From: Pseudomonadota bacterium
GTDB lineage: Bacteria; Desulfobacterota; Desulfovibrionia; Desulfovibrionales; Desulfovibrionaceae
Assembly (NCBI GenBank): GCA_023419375.1
Contig: JAEZYD010000013.1
Coordinates: 1 to 32,812, forward strand
Length of the DNA: 32,812 nucleotides
Direction: 5' to 3'
A model generated the notes under the pieces. That model worked only from the letters and a program-made list of their open reading frames with translations. It had not been told where the DNA came from and searched no databases. The position numbers and the translations under genes are program-made. Each line of letters begins with the position of its first letter. The stretch's first letter is position 1. Of this stretch, positions 8,516 to 15,703 are shown one piece after another.

Positions 8516-9073
8516 TTAGGGCTTTTTTGCCGTGCCGTAGCGAAAAACGCCGCGCTCCATGATAGTGAGCTCAGAAAAGCTGCTTTCTTTCAAAATTTGG
8601 TCTGTGCGGCGGTTGAGGTTGCATCCATCGGCAATGAGTGTCCACGAGCTGTTGGCAAAGTCAGCAAATGATCCGGCCCACGATCCTTTGGGCCGCACAT
8701 GTTCTATGAAAATGAACAGGCCGCCCGGCTTGAGCACCCGCTGTATTTCGCTCATGCTTTTTTCAATATCCGCAGTGCAAAAAAGCAGCGTGGCGACCAC
8801 GGTATCAAACTGCCCTTCTGCAAAAGGCATGTTCTCAACACTGCCACGATAAAACGTAAAATTCTTCCGGGCCCGACTTTCAAGCTCGGGGGCGCACTGG
8901 CGATCCAACCCGGTCAGGCTTCGTATTTTTGCAGGATTATAATATCGGAGGTTGGCTCCAGTCCCTATACCTGCTTCAAGCACATCGCCATATGCGCGGG
9001 GGATTATTGCTGAACGCATATCCTTCAGGCCCCAGGCTTCTAAGGGCATCATGGCGATGTCGTATATGTTCAT
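8516..9073 (-). CDS. class I SAM-dependent methyltransferase, about 185 aa
   Basis: The glycine-rich SAM-binding loop VLEAGIGTGANL and the later VLKPGG segment mark a UbiE/Methyltransf_11-type Rossmann methyltransferase. The protein would use SAM in the cytoplasm; the acceptor is unknown. The frame is open back to 9127, but that start would translate the tRNA-derived attachment scar (9101-9121), and family members begin at MNIYD, so I place the start at the ATG at 9073 with GGACACGG upstream. The gene begins only 28 bases beyond the scar. Before the island came in it would have lain directly downstream of tRNA-Ser on the same strand, perhaps sharing its promoter. Confidence 0.82.
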   Translation of the reverse strand: MNIYDIAMMPLEAWGLKDMRSAIIPRAYGDVLEAGIGTGANLRYYNPAKIRSLTGLDRQCAPELESRARKNFTFYRGSVENMPFAEGQFDTVVATLLFCTADIEKSMSEIQRVLKPGGLFIFIEHVRPKGSWAGSFADFANSSWTLIADGCNLNRRTDQILKESSFSELTIMERGVFRYGTAKKP

Positions 9074-9100
9074 GCCCGTGTCCATTTGTTGCACGAGGTT

Positions 9101-9121
9101 GCGGAGAGGGTGGGATTCGAA
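9101..9121. repeat. attachment site copy distal to the integrase
   Basis: Twenty-one bases identical to the tRNA-Ser 3' end (T-loop, T-stem and acceptor strand as read on the minus strand). The match stops before the CA of the tRNA 3' CCA (base 9100 is T where the tRNA copy has G), and on the other side after GATTCGAA. Confidence 0.88.
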
Positions 9122-9478
9122 TAACACATTAACGCGCTGAAATGTAGAGTGAATTGATTAAAATAAACACTTCATGTCCGCTTTAATATCCACCCAAACA
9201 AATCTTTCACCATCACATAAATTTATTCCCTCTAAATAGTAACGCCTCGAACTCCAAGTCAGTTCACGAAACGACATAAACAACCCGCTAACAACTAACC
9301 AAGCAATATCATTGACGCAGAATTAGCAATAAACAAAATATTCACGGATTGACAATCTGGTGGCACGCCTTCAGCCACAAAAACTAATCCTCGATTCGGG
9401 ACAGAAGCGATATTGGCATGGATTTTTCCGAAAAAATATTTTAAATAAAATAAAAAAATTCTAACCAATAGGTTCGAC
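9122..9478. other. AT-rich island end and leader of the first cargo operon
   Basis: No credible gene. The sequence turns AT-rich directly after the scar, marking foreign DNA. A possible promoter at 9312-9341 is listed separately. A short inverted repeat GTGGC/GCCAC lies at about 9359-9377. Arm-type integrase sites are expected near this end, but I cannot point to them. Confidence 0.4.
9312..9341 (+). promoter_or_regulatory. possible promoter of the Rex-like pair
   Basis: TTGACG (9312-9317) and AAATAT (9336-9341) with an 18-base spacer. In such AT-rich DNA this match is only suggestive. A second TTGACA at 9349-9354 lacks a good partner. Confidence 0.3.
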
Positions 9479-10411
9479 ATGGCAAAGCAAGCAGATATCA
9501 AACTACGGGCTTTCACCATTGCACAAGACGCCAGCATAACACTAGAATCTTCTAGTATTTTGCCCGAACTAACAAAAAAATTAAACTCCACAGCAGCCAA
9601 AGACCGAATGCTAAAGCGTAGTACCGAGAATGAGGATAAAGAGCATGATCTCGTGTCGTCTGCTGAGTTTGACAATAATACAATTTTTGGAGTTATGCTT
9701 CGGGTTGAATTAGATTCTACCTCCCCTCAAGTACCCAATAACTTACTTGAATTTAATTCATTTTCATTGTCTGACCTTAAAGATGAAGACAAAAAAAATA
9801 CAATTTACAAAAATCATTATTATTTTTGCATCAATAATACACACTTGGTGACAACTCTCTCAGGAAATACAACGATTATTGGTTATCAAACATATATAAA
9901 CTGGCTGCTAAATTCTGCGACACAACAATATGAAATAACACCACTGTGTAAATCCACCCCTGAGGTAAAGCTATCAGACATTAAAGAAATAGTATTTGAA
10001 GACGACTCCATACTACTATCACATAATAAACAATCAAAAACCGTGACTGAAGACACCTCTGACAAGATATATAATATTGCTCTCGATGGAATTAAGCATA
10101 TTCTTAGCGACACCATCGACCTAGATGACGAAGAAATAAAACGAGTCGTTTCCGCTCGACTCCTGTTGAAACTAAAAAAGCCACGGGGAATGACTGAAGA
10201 AGAATATCAAAAAAAATTTGGAGCAATTCTTAAGCCTGTTTCTGATACTGACCACCTTCATTATGTTTCAAAACAAGGGCAACGCCTAAAAGCAGACACA
10301 GTAGCTGTTACAAAAAATATCACAGTCGAGACTACTGGCAGAGGTTTTCTTGTAGAAGAACAATTGCGACAATCTATGATACAATTTCTTAATGAACAGA
10401 AGAAGCCATGA
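9479..10411 (+). CDS. unknown 310-aa soluble protein, first gene of a Rex-like pair
   Basis: I recognise no domain with confidence. The protein has no signal peptide or membrane segment. It is acidic in the middle and rich in Asn, Ser, Thr, Lys and Asp, with a basic patch (LLKLKKPRGM) near residue 235. Its stop overlaps the next start by four bases (ATGA), so the pair is translationally coupled. A soluble protein of about 280-310 residues followed by a small four-helix membrane protein is the layout of lambda RexA/RexB, where RexA senses phage infection and activates the RexB channel. The C-terminal pattern (HYVSKQGQRLKADTVAVT) faintly recalls the RexA tail (HYLSEKGHLSAP). This is inference, not a family assignment. 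Only a weak ribosome site (TAGG) precedes the ATG. Confidence 0.75.
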   Translation: MAKQADIKLRAFTIAQDASITLESSSILPELTKKLNSTAAKDRMLKRSTENEDKEHDLVSSAEFDNNTIFGVMLRVELDSTSPQVPNNLLEFNSFSLSDLKDEDKKNTIYKNHYYFCINNTHLVTTLSGNTTIIGYQTYINWLLNSATQQYEITPLCKSTPEVKLSDIKEIVFEDDSILLSHNKQSKTVTEDTSDKIYNIALDGIKHILSDTIDLDDEEIKRVVSARLLLKLKKPRGMTEEEYQKKFGAILKPVSDTDHLHYVSKQGQRLKADTVAVTKNITVETTGRGFLVEEQLRQSMIQFLNEQKKP

Positions 10412-10887
10412 TAAAATTCTTTTTTCGACTGGCTATTGTTATTTCCATCACCATTACCAGCTATACACTAAAAATTTTTCCAAATGACCTCGTCATTTCG
10501 ACACTATACACGGTTGCAAGTATCTTTTTATCAATTGGACTTAGCTTGATAATGACGTTCGACTTTACAAATATTAGAGATGAATTTTTTTATAAAACAA
10601 TAAAAGACAATGTACATATGGTTAGGAAAACATTTCTCATTTATTTTGGCATGATGTCCTTCGCATATCTTGGCGCCACCCACTTCATTAAAAGCACTTC
10701 GAAATGGGCGAACACAGAAACCAATTTACTTTTTAACATTATGATTACCCCATCTTTCTTAATTGTCAGCATTGCATTCTCAATACTACTTCTTGGCCTA
10801 CTCTGCTTTATTTTCAATTTTATTTTTCTCCAAAAACTAAAAAATGACATCGATGAAAGAGTTCGAGAGTCCAGAAAATCAAGTTAA
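10408..10887 (+). CDS. small four-helix membrane protein, 159 aa, RexB-like layout
   Basis: Hydrophobic segments at about residues 4-23, 27-50, 74-93 and 107-140 predict four membrane helices; the C-terminal 20 residues are charged (LKNDIDERVRESRKSS) and likely cytoplasmic. Size and topology resemble the lambda RexB depolarising channel (144 aa), but I cannot show sequence homology. It overlaps the upstream gene by four bases. If the pair is a defence system, this would be the membrane effector. An alternative is a simple membrane anchor for the upstream protein. Confidence 0.75.
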   Translation: MIKFFFRLAIVISITITSYTLKIFPNDLVISTLYTVASIFLSIGLSLIMTFDFTNIRDEFFYKTIKDNVHMVRKTFLIYFGMMSFAYLGATHFIKSTSKWANTETNLLFNIMITPSFLIVSIAFSILLLGLLCFIFNFIFLQKLKNDIDERVRESRKSS

Positions 10888-10906
10888 CCATTGCATATCG
10901 CACAAA

Positions 10907-10973
10907 GCTACCATTGCTTTTCTATCAAAGGGTAGCAAATAAAAAAACACTTTACATAATGGGTTAGCCCATT
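10907..10973 (+). promoter_or_regulatory. control region of the darT-HD/macrodomain operon
   Basis: Two inverted repeats lie in the 101-base gap before the DarT-like gene. GCTACC/GGTAGC (10907-10912, 10931-10936) spans a possible -35 TTGCTT. A perfect 6-bp-arm repeat AATGGG-TTAG-CCCATT (10958-10973) overlaps a CATAAT that could be the -10, and the likely start point. This placement suits an autoregulatory operator. A strong ribosome site GGGGAGG (10978-10984) follows. Confidence 0.45.
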
Positions 10974-10988
10974 CTTTGGGGAGGCCTA

Positions 10989-12323
10989 ATGTCAATTCCG
11001 GAACAGTATGCAAGTCGGCATATTTATCATTTTACACATATAGCCAATATTCCGTCGATACTTCAACATGGGTTGCTTGCAAAAAACAAATTATCTTTAC
11101 CATACACCTCAATTGCAGCGGAGAGTATTCAGACACGCAGAGACAATTTATCACTCCCCGTGCAGGGCAAAAACATTCATGACTATGTGCCTCTGTATTT
11201 TTGTTCAATCTGCCCGATGTTCCTATCCGTAGTTAAGAAAAAAATTTTTGATCAGAGATTTCTAGTATACATAGAATTTCCAATTTCCATCATAGATAAT
11301 CCTGGGGTTCTTTTTACGGATATTGCCGCAAATAGCACTACAAAGCCTACATTCCACAAAGACTGCGAAAAACTCACTGAACTTGATTGGGATTCAATAG
11401 ATAACAATAAATGGTCATGGACTGAAGAAATAAAACGAAAGAAAATGGCCGAGGCACTTATCCCAGAGTCCGTATCATTAAGCTCAGCAGAAAGACTTGT
11501 TGTCTGGAACCCAGATATAAGAAACTACATCTTGACGGAAGCAGCGCGTCTAATGATCACGCCCCCCGAAATTTCATTTGAAAATTGGCAGGATCGACCC
11601 CATTTTTTTACTGCTTTTATGCATCGAGGAGAAAAATTTCTAAGTATCGTACCTGGCCCCACTGAAATAGCGAACAAATTCAAGGCCGCTGTAAACTTGG
11701 CAAATAAGTACAGAAAGCTCCCCCTTCAAAATCCACCTTTCGACAATTTGCAAGATCTTCTTGATAATCTTGACAATGATTTTTACTGCCTTGAGTGCAC
11801 AGAAGCACTCCGCGACTTGAAAGTTAACAGTGTGATCCACACCGAAACAGTTGACTCGCACACACTGCATGTTGTCGAAAAATTACAGAGCCTTGAATGT
11901 TATCAGTCATTGGAAGTCCACAGTAAGATAATTACTAAAATCTCTGCTTACCTACATGACATTGGGAAAGGAATTGACGAAAAATTAGTTCAAGGAAAAT
12001 ATGAAACAAATGAGCGCCATCCATTATACGCTTTACCGTTGCTTGCAAACTTATTAGGAATAAATATTTTGACTATTACAGAGCAAGAAATTAATAAAGT
12101 TCTTTTCCTTGTTTGCTATCATGATTTTTTTGGAGACATTTTATCGAACAGAAGAGACACTAAAGAGATCACAAATATCACACATGATGAGCAAGACATT
12201 CATATGCTATACGCTTTGTGCTATGCCGACTCACTTGCTATATCTCCAGACTGGTTTAGCACCCGTTCACCAGAATATTTTCTCAACAAAATATTAGAAG
12301 AAATTAGGTCATCCAATGATTGA
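10989..12323 (+). CDS. darT: DarT-like DNA ADP-ribosyltransferase fused to an HD phosphohydrolase domain, 444 aa
   Basis: Residues 1-215 match the DarT (DUF4433) fold: the NAD-site YHFTH (H14, H17) followed by IANIPSILQHGLL, Arg50/51, a VPLYFCSICPMF strand and a catalytic-type Glu155 in KKMAEALIPESV. Known DarT enzymes attach ADP-ribose to thymidine or guanosine in single-stranded DNA and block replication, as toxins and as phage defence. Residues 280-420 form an HD domain: H291/H294, HDIGKG with H323-D324, H344, H378-D379 and D414. HD domains are metal-dependent phosphohydrolases. The fusion is unusual, since usual DarT proteins are about 200-230 residues. The stop overlaps the next start by eight bases. 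The start is fixed by GGGGAGG upstream. The DarT call is by motif; HD function is unknown. Confidence 0.82.
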   Translation: MSIPEQYASRHIYHFTHIANIPSILQHGLLAKNKLSLPYTSIAAESIQTRRDNLSLPVQGKNIHDYVPLYFCSICPMFLSVVKKKIFDQRFLVYIEFPISIIDNPGVLFTDIAANSTTKPTFHKDCEKLTELDWDSIDNNKWSWTEEIKRKKMAEALIPESVSLSSAERLVVWNPDIRNYILTEAARLMITPPEISFENWQDRPHFFTAFMHRGEKFLSIVPGPTEIANKFKAAVNLANKYRKLPLQNPPFDNLQDLLDNLDNDFYCLECTEALRDLKVNSVIHTETVDSHTLHVVEKLQSLECYQSLEVHSKIITKISAYLHDIGKGIDEKLVQGKYETNERHPLYALPLLANLLGINILTITEQEINKVLFLVCYHDFFGDILSNRRDTKEITNITHDEQDIHMLYALCYADSLAISPDWFSTRSPEYFLNKILEEIRSSND

Positions 12324-13602
12324 ATTCACGCAAGGTGACATTTTCAGCAATAATGCGGACATTCGCGTCAACACCGTCAACTGTGTTGGTGCTATGGGAA
12401 AGGGAGTGGCACTCGCCTTTAAAAAAAAATACCCTTCAATGTTTAAGCAGTATAAGCAAGACTGTGATAATGGATTAGTGAGAATTGGGAAAATGCACAT
12501 ATGGAAAGACCTCACGACCTGGATTATAAACTTTCCCACCAAAGACAATTGGAAAAACCCGTCAACTTATGAATATATAGAATCCGGATTAAAAGCACTC
12601 TCTGCATATTTAGCGGAGCAGGGTAACGTAACAGTTGCGTTGCCAGCACTTGGTTGTGGGAATGGCGGACTTGATTGGAGTATTGTCTCTGACATGATCG
12701 TAGCACACCTCGCAAATCTTGATGCAAAAATTCTTGTTTACACTCCAGGAGACTCCCATTCAGCCGGTCAATCTATAGAAACCGTATCTACGCTTCAAAA
12801 CAATAAACTCATGACTGATCTCGGTTTTGTCAAAAACTTAAGCAGTTCAAGCAACCTTTGGGCAAAAGGGAACCAATGCCTTCTTGATATTCCCTGGATG
12901 TTTTTTTTCCGTCCCTCAAACGACAAAAATAAACAACTCGCTTCAGTCATCGCAATTTCAAAAGAATTAAGTTCAAATTCTATTTCCCCAGTATTCATTT
13001 ATCATAATGAACATGACTTGCACATACTGCAAATACTAGATCAGCACGAAATTCCATCCATTGTTGCATTACCATTTTTTGTTCCTAGCAGGAGATCTTT
13101 GCTTCTCAAGCTAGATAAATTGCAGCATAATTTATACATTTCTCTCATTGACAAGGAAATTCAACACATAATTTCGCACAATAAAACTCAAAATTTCATT
13201 TTGCATAGGGCAGCTGGACTAATTTTTTCTGATATTTCTTTAGAATCATTTTCAAATGACAAATCAATAATATCCAATAGCACAGTAAGCAAATATTTTG
13301 TCTATTATAACGAACTTTCTAACAATGATTTATTGTTACTACAAAAATACAACTTTAGGGAAATTAAGAAGAACCTCAAAACAAATAGGCCCAATATTTG
13401 CGAAATACTTAGAAATATTTCTTTAAAAAAAATGAAATGTACACATCAAGCGATCAAAGATGAGTATACATTAAAATTTACGCCAGCAGACTTGCGTTTA
13501 TTAGCAGAAGTTCTTGAAAAAAATCATACTGACTCCATTGACATCCGCATTGTAGACCACATAATTGCATCCGATTTTATAGACTTAAAAAATCAAATTT
13601 AA
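12316..13602 (+). CDS. darG: DarG-like macrodomain antitoxin with large C-terminal region, 428 aa
   Basis: Residues 1-150 are a macrodomain of the DarG/ALC1 type: QGDIF at the start, VNTVNCVGAMGKGVALAFKKKYP as the ADP-ribose loop, and ALPALGCGNGGLDW. DarG macrodomains remove ADP-ribose from DNA and so reverse DarT. Residues about 150-428 are not a domain I recognise; residues 180-260 alternate hydrophobic strands and helices, possibly Rossmann-like. In DarG the C-terminal part binds and blocks DarT, so the same role is a fair guess here. The overlap with the toxin gene implies coupled translation. A hairpin follows the stop. The coding DNA is strongly AT-rich compared with the host. Confidence 0.82.
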   Translation: MIEFTQGDIFSNNADIRVNTVNCVGAMGKGVALAFKKKYPSMFKQYKQDCDNGLVRIGKMHIWKDLTTWIINFPTKDNWKNPSTYEYIESGLKALSAYLAEQGNVTVALPALGCGNGGLDWSIVSDMIVAHLANLDAKILVYTPGDSHSAGQSIETVSTLQNNKLMTDLGFVKNLSSSSNLWAKGNQCLLDIPWMFFFRPSNDKNKQLASVIAISKELSSNSISPVFIYHNEHDLHILQILDQHEIPSIVALPFFVPSRRSLLLKLDKLQHNLYISLIDKEIQHIISHNKTQNFILHRAAGLIFSDISLESFSNDKSIISNSTVSKYFVYYNELSNNDLLLLQKYNFREIKKNLKTNRPNICEILRNISLKKMKCTHQAIKDEYTLKFTPADLRLLAEVLEKNHTDSIDIRIVDHIIASDFIDLKNQI

Positions 13603-13603
13603 A

Positions 13604-13633
13604 GCAAGGGAAGATCATTTTTTCTTCTCTTGC
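13604..13633 (+). terminator. probable terminator after the macrodomain gene
   Basis: GCAAGGGAAGA pairs with TCTTCTCTTGC with one mismatch around an eight-base, T-rich loop, directly after the TAA. The following T-run is short (CTGTTT), so efficiency is uncertain. Confidence 0.5.
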
Positions 13634-13665
13634 CTGTTTAGGTACCTCGTTTTCAATTGATATAC

Positions 13666-13970
13666 TCAACTTCTGAGCCAGCCGATAATGGCGTACAAAA
13701 GCACAAAAAAAATTGCTGTGCAGCCAGAAGTTACACTTGCCAACCACCACGTATCACCCCACAATTCCTTGCCGTATGCTTCCTTTGCTGCACGCGATTT
13801 ATCAAGATATTCTTTTGATGCTATTGCTGCTTCCTCGCCGTTTTCCGGGCCTGCTCCATACGCGTCCTGTGTGGATTTAAAACCTCAACGGTTTATTTCT
13901 TTTCTTGGTGAGCTGCGGCCCCGATCTCGCTCGGCGGGCTGGTGTTGACGTTGGAGCGCGAGTTCACCTC
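13666..13970 (-). pseudogene. broken second copy of the mobB-like gene (3' part)
   Basis: Read on the minus strand, this segment is clearly homologous to the intact mobB-like gene at 15704-16171. Aligned pieces include EIGAAAHQ (intact EIGTAAHQ), VEVLNPHRTRMEQ (VEVLNQHRARMEQ), AIASKEYLDKSRA (AIASKEYFEKSRA), GKELWGDTWWLASVTSGC (GKELRADSWWLASITSGC), and a shared stop region (GWLRS against RWLGH). The copy has an in-frame TAA after AAHQEKK and at least one frameshift before the AIASKEY part, and its 5' half is missing. It is a decayed partial duplicate, not a functional gene. Together with the intact copy it flanks the HipBA module, which suggests recombination or insertion between two mob loci. 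Confidence 0.85.
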
Positions 13971-13984
13971 CCCCCATCAACCAA

Positions 13985-14013
13985 TTGCTATCATCTCATA
14001 TTTTAGCTATTAT
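13985..14013 (+). promoter_or_regulatory. promoter of the hipBA-like module with flanking repeats
   Basis: TTGCTA (13985-13990), a 17-base spacer and TATTAT (14008-14013). The octamer AGCTATTA occurs twice, at 14005-14012 over the -10 and at 14033-14040 just before the start codon. Such spaced repeats are plausible HipB-type autoregulatory sites. Confidence 0.55.
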
Positions 14014-14039
14014 TCTAAAAAATAAAGTTAAGAGCTATT

Positions 14040-14351
14040 ATGTTAGACGATATTTTAAAAACTCCGCAGGAAATTCGGCTCGGCATCGCCGCCAAGGCGC
14101 AGGCCAAACGTCTTGCTCTCAATATGAGCCAGAAAGATTTGGCGGCCCGTAGCGGCGTTTCCCTTGGCTCTGTGAAGCGCTTTGAAACAACAGGGGAAAT
14201 CTCGCTCGCGTCCCTGCTGGCTATCGCTCTGATTCTTAACGATCTTGAAGCCTTTTCCGGCTTGTTCAACCCGCCGCGCACAGAAAACCTGTTCAAGCCT
14301 CAATCCCCAGCACCCCGCAAGCGGGCAGGGAGAAAACGCCATGAATCTTGA
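14040..14351 (+). CDS. hipB: HipB-like XRE-family antitoxin/regulator, 103 aa
   Basis: A helix-turn-helix of the XRE (Cro/CI) class lies at about residues 14-70 (RLALNMSQKDLAARSGVSLGSVKRFE). The C-terminal tail is proline- and basic-rich (PAPRKRAGRKRHES). It sits directly upstream of, and overlaps by 11 bases, a HipA-type kinase gene, the standard antitoxin-toxin order. It should bind its own promoter, where two AGCTATTA repeats lie, and restrain HipA. The ATG at 14040 has only a modest purine-rich ribosome site. Confidence 0.85.
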   Translation: MLDDILKTPQEIRLGIAAKAQAKRLALNMSQKDLAARSGVSLGSVKRFETTGEISLASLLAIALILNDLEAFSGLFNPPRTENLFKPQSPAPRKRAGRKRHES

Positions 14352-15492
14352 CGTGCATCTGCATGCATACGGCGTACGGCGCCATGTGGGAAAGCTCGCC
14401 GCACACAGCAACACCATTCTGTTTCAGTACGCGCCAGAATTTCTTGATTCGGGCATCAACATTTCGCCGTTCAGGCTTCCGCTTAGCCCAGAGGTCAAGG
14501 AAGACCCCAAACGCACCTTTGACGGCCTGTACGGCGTATTCAACGATAGCCTGCCCGATGGCTGGGGGCTACTTTTGCTGGACAGGGCATTACAAAAAAA
14601 AGGCTCATCGCTCCATGCCTGCCTGCCCTTGCAGCGCCTTGCCATGGTGGGTGCCCACGGCATGGGCGCGCTGGAGTACACCCCGGCGGCGAAACAGGCA
14701 GAAGAAGCCGTTTTTGTGGCGGAACTGGATGCTCTGGCAGAGGAATCGCTGCGGATTCTGCACGATGTGCCTGTGGATGCGGGGCAACTGGACAAGCTTA
14801 TTCAGCTCAACGGCTCATCCGCAGGGGCCAGACCCAAAATTCTGGTGCACGTTGCCGATGATTACCGCATTGTGCCGCAGGGGGTGGGGAAACCCCAAGG
14901 AACCCCATGGATCATCAAATTTCGCTCCGCGCACGAACCGCCAAACACCGGGCTGACGGAATACGCATATTCCCTGGCGGCCAGAGAAGCCGGGCTGGAT
15001 ATGCCGGAAACGCACCTGTTTCAGTCGGCAACCTCGCCGGGATATTTCGGCGTCCAACGCTTTGACAGGGTGCATGGCCAAAAGGTGCATGTGCACACCG
15101 CCTGCGGCCTGCTGCACGCATCGCACCGCGAACCCTCGCTCACCTATGAAAGCCTGCTGCGCCTGACGCTGCTGCTCACCAAAGACATACGCGAAGTGCT
15201 TAAAATGGTGCGGCTCATGGTGTTCAACGTGCGCTCCGGCAACAGGGACGACCATTCCAAAAATTTTTCCTTTCTGCTGAACAAGGAAAACCAGTGGCGC
15301 ATGGCCCCGGTTTATGACCTTACGCCGTCAGAAGGCATTAACGGGGAACAGACCTGCATGGTCAACAACAAGGGCAAGGATATAACCGAAAAGGATTTTC
15401 TGGCGGCCGCCGCAACTGTGGATGTAGACGCGCGGATAGTGCGCGAAATTATACAGCAGGTGGACGCGGCTTTGGCCGAGATGAAAAAGTAA
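14341..15492 (+). CDS. hipA: HipA-family serine/threonine kinase toxin, 383 aa
   Basis: HipA proteins phosphorylate targets such as glutamyl-tRNA synthetase and push cells to dormancy. The N-terminal subdomain (1-110) includes FDGLYGVFNDSLPDGWG. A Gly/Ser loop NGSSAGARPK (157-166) and IIKF follow as ATP-site elements, then the catalytic GNRDDHSKN with D303 and N308 matching the E. coli HipA D309 and N314 pattern, and D326 in VYDLTPS as the metal ligand. All key residues are present, so the kinase looks active. The frame is open upstream to 14245, but ATG 14341 overlaps the antitoxin stop as usual. It is shorter than E. coli HipA (440 aa), as in many relatives. Confidence 0.9.
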   Translation: MNLDVHLHAYGVRRHVGKLAAHSNTILFQYAPEFLDSGINISPFRLPLSPEVKEDPKRTFDGLYGVFNDSLPDGWGLLLLDRALQKKGSSLHACLPLQRLAMVGAHGMGALEYTPAAKQAEEAVFVAELDALAEESLRILHDVPVDAGQLDKLIQLNGSSAGARPKILVHVADDYRIVPQGVGKPQGTPWIIKFRSAHEPPNTGLTEYAYSLAAREAGLDMPETHLFQSATSPGYFGVQRFDRVHGQKVHVHTACGLLHASHREPSLTYESLLRLTLLLTKDIREVLKMVRLMVFNVRSGNRDDHSKNFSFLLNKENQWRMAPVYDLTPSEGINGEQTCMVNNKGKDITEKDFLAAAATVDVDARIVREIIQQVDAALAEMKK

Positions 15493-15525
15493 GGTGCTCA
15501 AATGTGCTGTAAGGAGGCCGTTTGA

Positions 15526-15666
15526 GTGACAAATGGGAAATTCCGCAAGCAGCCTGAGAACTGCCCAAAAAGGAAACGCCAGAAAAAATATCCGGTTTGG
15601 TATCTGATTTTCACAGCGCGCAAGAAGGCTGCCATGCGGTTACGCATAGCAGCCTTCATTTATTAA
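15526..15666 (+). CDS. possible 46-aa basic peptide
   Basis: A GTG at 15526 follows a strong AAGGAGG (15511-15517) with workable spacing, and the frame runs 46 codons to a TAA at 15664. The peptide is rich in Lys and Arg with a hydrophobic YPVWYLIF patch. The ORF ends inside the hairpin at 15624-15657, which argues against a conserved gene. It could be a remnant. Low confidence. Confidence 0.22.
   Translation: MTNGKFRKQPENCPKRKRQKKYPVWYLIFTARKKAAMRLRIAAFIY
15624..15657. terminator. strong hairpin terminator between hipA and mob genes
   Basis: GAAGGCTGC pairs with GCAGCCTTC, and an inner ATGCG/CGCAT stem extends it; ATTTATT follows on the plus strand. It lies between the convergent hipA-like and mobB-like genes. 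Confidence 0.8.
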
Positions 15667-15703
15667 CCTGCTGAGATAACAGCCTAAATCCCTACGGCAA
15701 TAC

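Noticed and set aside
8335..8562. 75-codon plus-strand ORF
   Set aside because: It crosses a strong terminator hairpin and runs into the convergent methyltransferase; no ribosome site.
9074..9127. Longer methyltransferase N-terminus through the scar
   Set aside because: It would translate tRNA-derived sequence; the MNIYD start at 9073 matches the family.
13688..13948. 86-codon plus-strand ORF
   Set aside because: It is antisense to the mobB remnant; the homology to mobB is on the minus strand.
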